Origin: Arcanobacterium_A sp034173665
Lineage (GTDB): Bacteria; Actinomycetota; Actinomycetes; Actinomycetales; Actinomycetaceae
Direction of reading: 5' to 3'
NCBI GenBank assembly: GCA_034173665.1
Contig: JAXFDG010000097.1
Span: 1 to 13,538, forward strand
Length of the DNA stretch: 13,538 nucleotides
The notes beneath the pieces were generated by a model. It did no database searches, was not told the origin of the DNA, and saw only the letters and a program-made list of their open reading frames with translations. The position numbers and the translations under genes are program-made. Numbering within the stretch: the stretch's first letter is position 1; each line of letters starts with the position of its first letter. This document shows, one piece after another, positions 13,040 to 13,538 of the stretch.

Positions 13040-13538
13040 TTAGCCTTGATCTGCCCCTACTCGCGCCGATTCAGCCGCTTCCACAGCATCAACAGTTGGA
13101 GCAACTCCTTCTGGAAGTTGGTGGTCTCCGTCAAAACCAGTAAAAGTGAAGCTCATCGGGATATTTTCAGCATCAACATCAACAACAATTGTTTGACCTG
13201 ACTTAAATTCACCAAAGAGGAGCTTCTCAGACAAAACATCTTCAATATCTCGCTGAATTGCGCGGCGCAATGGACGTGCACCAAGCACCGGATCATATCC
13301 ACGGTCCGCTAGAAGCCGCTTTGCCGCCGGAGACAACGCCAAGGCCATGCCTTGATCTTGCAAACGCTTGTTCAGCTTTGCCGCCATCAAATCCACCATC
13401 TGGAGAATTTCTTCCTTGTTCAACTGTGGGAAGACGATAATGTCATCCACACGGTTTAGGAACTCTGGACGGAAGTGACTCTTCAGCTCTTCATTTACGC
13501 GCTGTTTCATTCGGTCATAGCCACTTACGGTATCTTCA
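13040..13538 (-). CDS. clpC: ClpC-type ATP-dependent Clp protease ATPase subunit (C-terminal part, runs off the right edge)
   Basis: The frame is open to the window edge, giving the last 165 residues. It starts in EDTVSGYDRMKQRVNEEL and contains FRPEFLNRVDD, which carries the arginine finger of the second AAA+ module, and then the sensor-2 motif GARPLRRAIQRDIED in the C-terminal D2-small domain, typical of ClpC. After DVLSEKLLFGEF the tail is longer and more acidic than the core family needs (about 50 residues, ending SARVGADQG), a style seen in actinobacterial ClpC. ClpC unfolds substrates for the ClpP protease and is a core gene, so it marks the chromosomal border of the catabolic cluster. 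The family is certain; ClpB is excluded by the neighbouring motifs and tail only with moderate certainty. Confidence 0.9.
   Translation of the reverse strand, partial: EDTVSGYDRMKQRVNEELKSHFRPEFLNRVDDIIVFPQLNKEEILQMVDLMAAKLNKRLQDQGMALALSPAAKRLLADRGYDPVLGARPLRRAIQRDIEDVLSEKLLFGEFKSGQTIVVDVDAENIPMSFTFTGFDGDHQLPEGVAPTVDAVEAAESARVGADQG

Noticed and set aside
12901..13143. 80-codon plus-strand frame over the clpC terminator and clpC end
   Set aside because: It runs through the terminator hairpin and is antisense to the ClpC tail, with no supporting motif.
1..13538. CRISPR arrays, insertion sequences, tRNA or rRNA genes, attachment sites
   Set aside because: On reading through, I saw no regularly spaced repeats, transposase motifs, tRNA-like cloverleaf or direct-repeat borders. 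A sensitive computational scan was not possible.

Overview
The window suggests a bacterium of moderate GC content (I estimate mid-40s percent by eye), most likely an actinomycete or other Actinomycetota. The clue is a ClpC-type Clp ATPase tail with a long acidic C-terminal extension, together with the general protein style. I cannot name the genus. Nearly all of the window is one catabolic gene cluster on the minus strand, next to the core gene clpC.

In transcription order (right to left): the 3' part of clpC with an intrinsic terminator (13538-12978); a 350-nt promoter region with three related dyad sites (12851-12751); a 12-TM MFS transporter (12685-11342) closed by a strong hairpin terminator; an HSL-type alpha/beta-hydrolase (11261-10290); then caiA, caiB, caiC, a MaoC-type double hot-dog hydratase, a yaaU-like MFS transporter and a metallo-beta-lactamase-fold hydrolase (10198-3077). 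A TetR-family regulator lies on the plus strand (2463-3116), overlaps the tail of the hydrolase gene and is divergent from fixA. Then come fixA, fixB and the first 186 codons of fixC (2358-1, running off the left edge).

Together these genes look like an actinobacterial version of the enterobacterial carnitine system (caiTABCDE plus fixABCX-yaaU). CaiC would activate the substrate to a CoA thioester, CaiB would exchange CoA between carnitine and crotonobetaine species, a hydratase would interconvert the hydroxy- and enoyl-CoA forms, and CaiA would reduce crotonobetainyl-CoA with electrons delivered by FixAB/FixC, so that the compound acts as an anaerobic electron acceptor. The cluster departs from the E. 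coli plan in several ways. No CaiT (BCCT) carrier, crotonase-fold CaiD or CaiE is visible. A hot-dog hydratase with a substituted active-site position stands where CaiD would be. Two MFS carriers, an esterase and an MBL hydrolase are added, and a TetR regulator is present with no CaiF. The substrate (carnitine or a related betaine or enoate) is inferred from homology, not shown.
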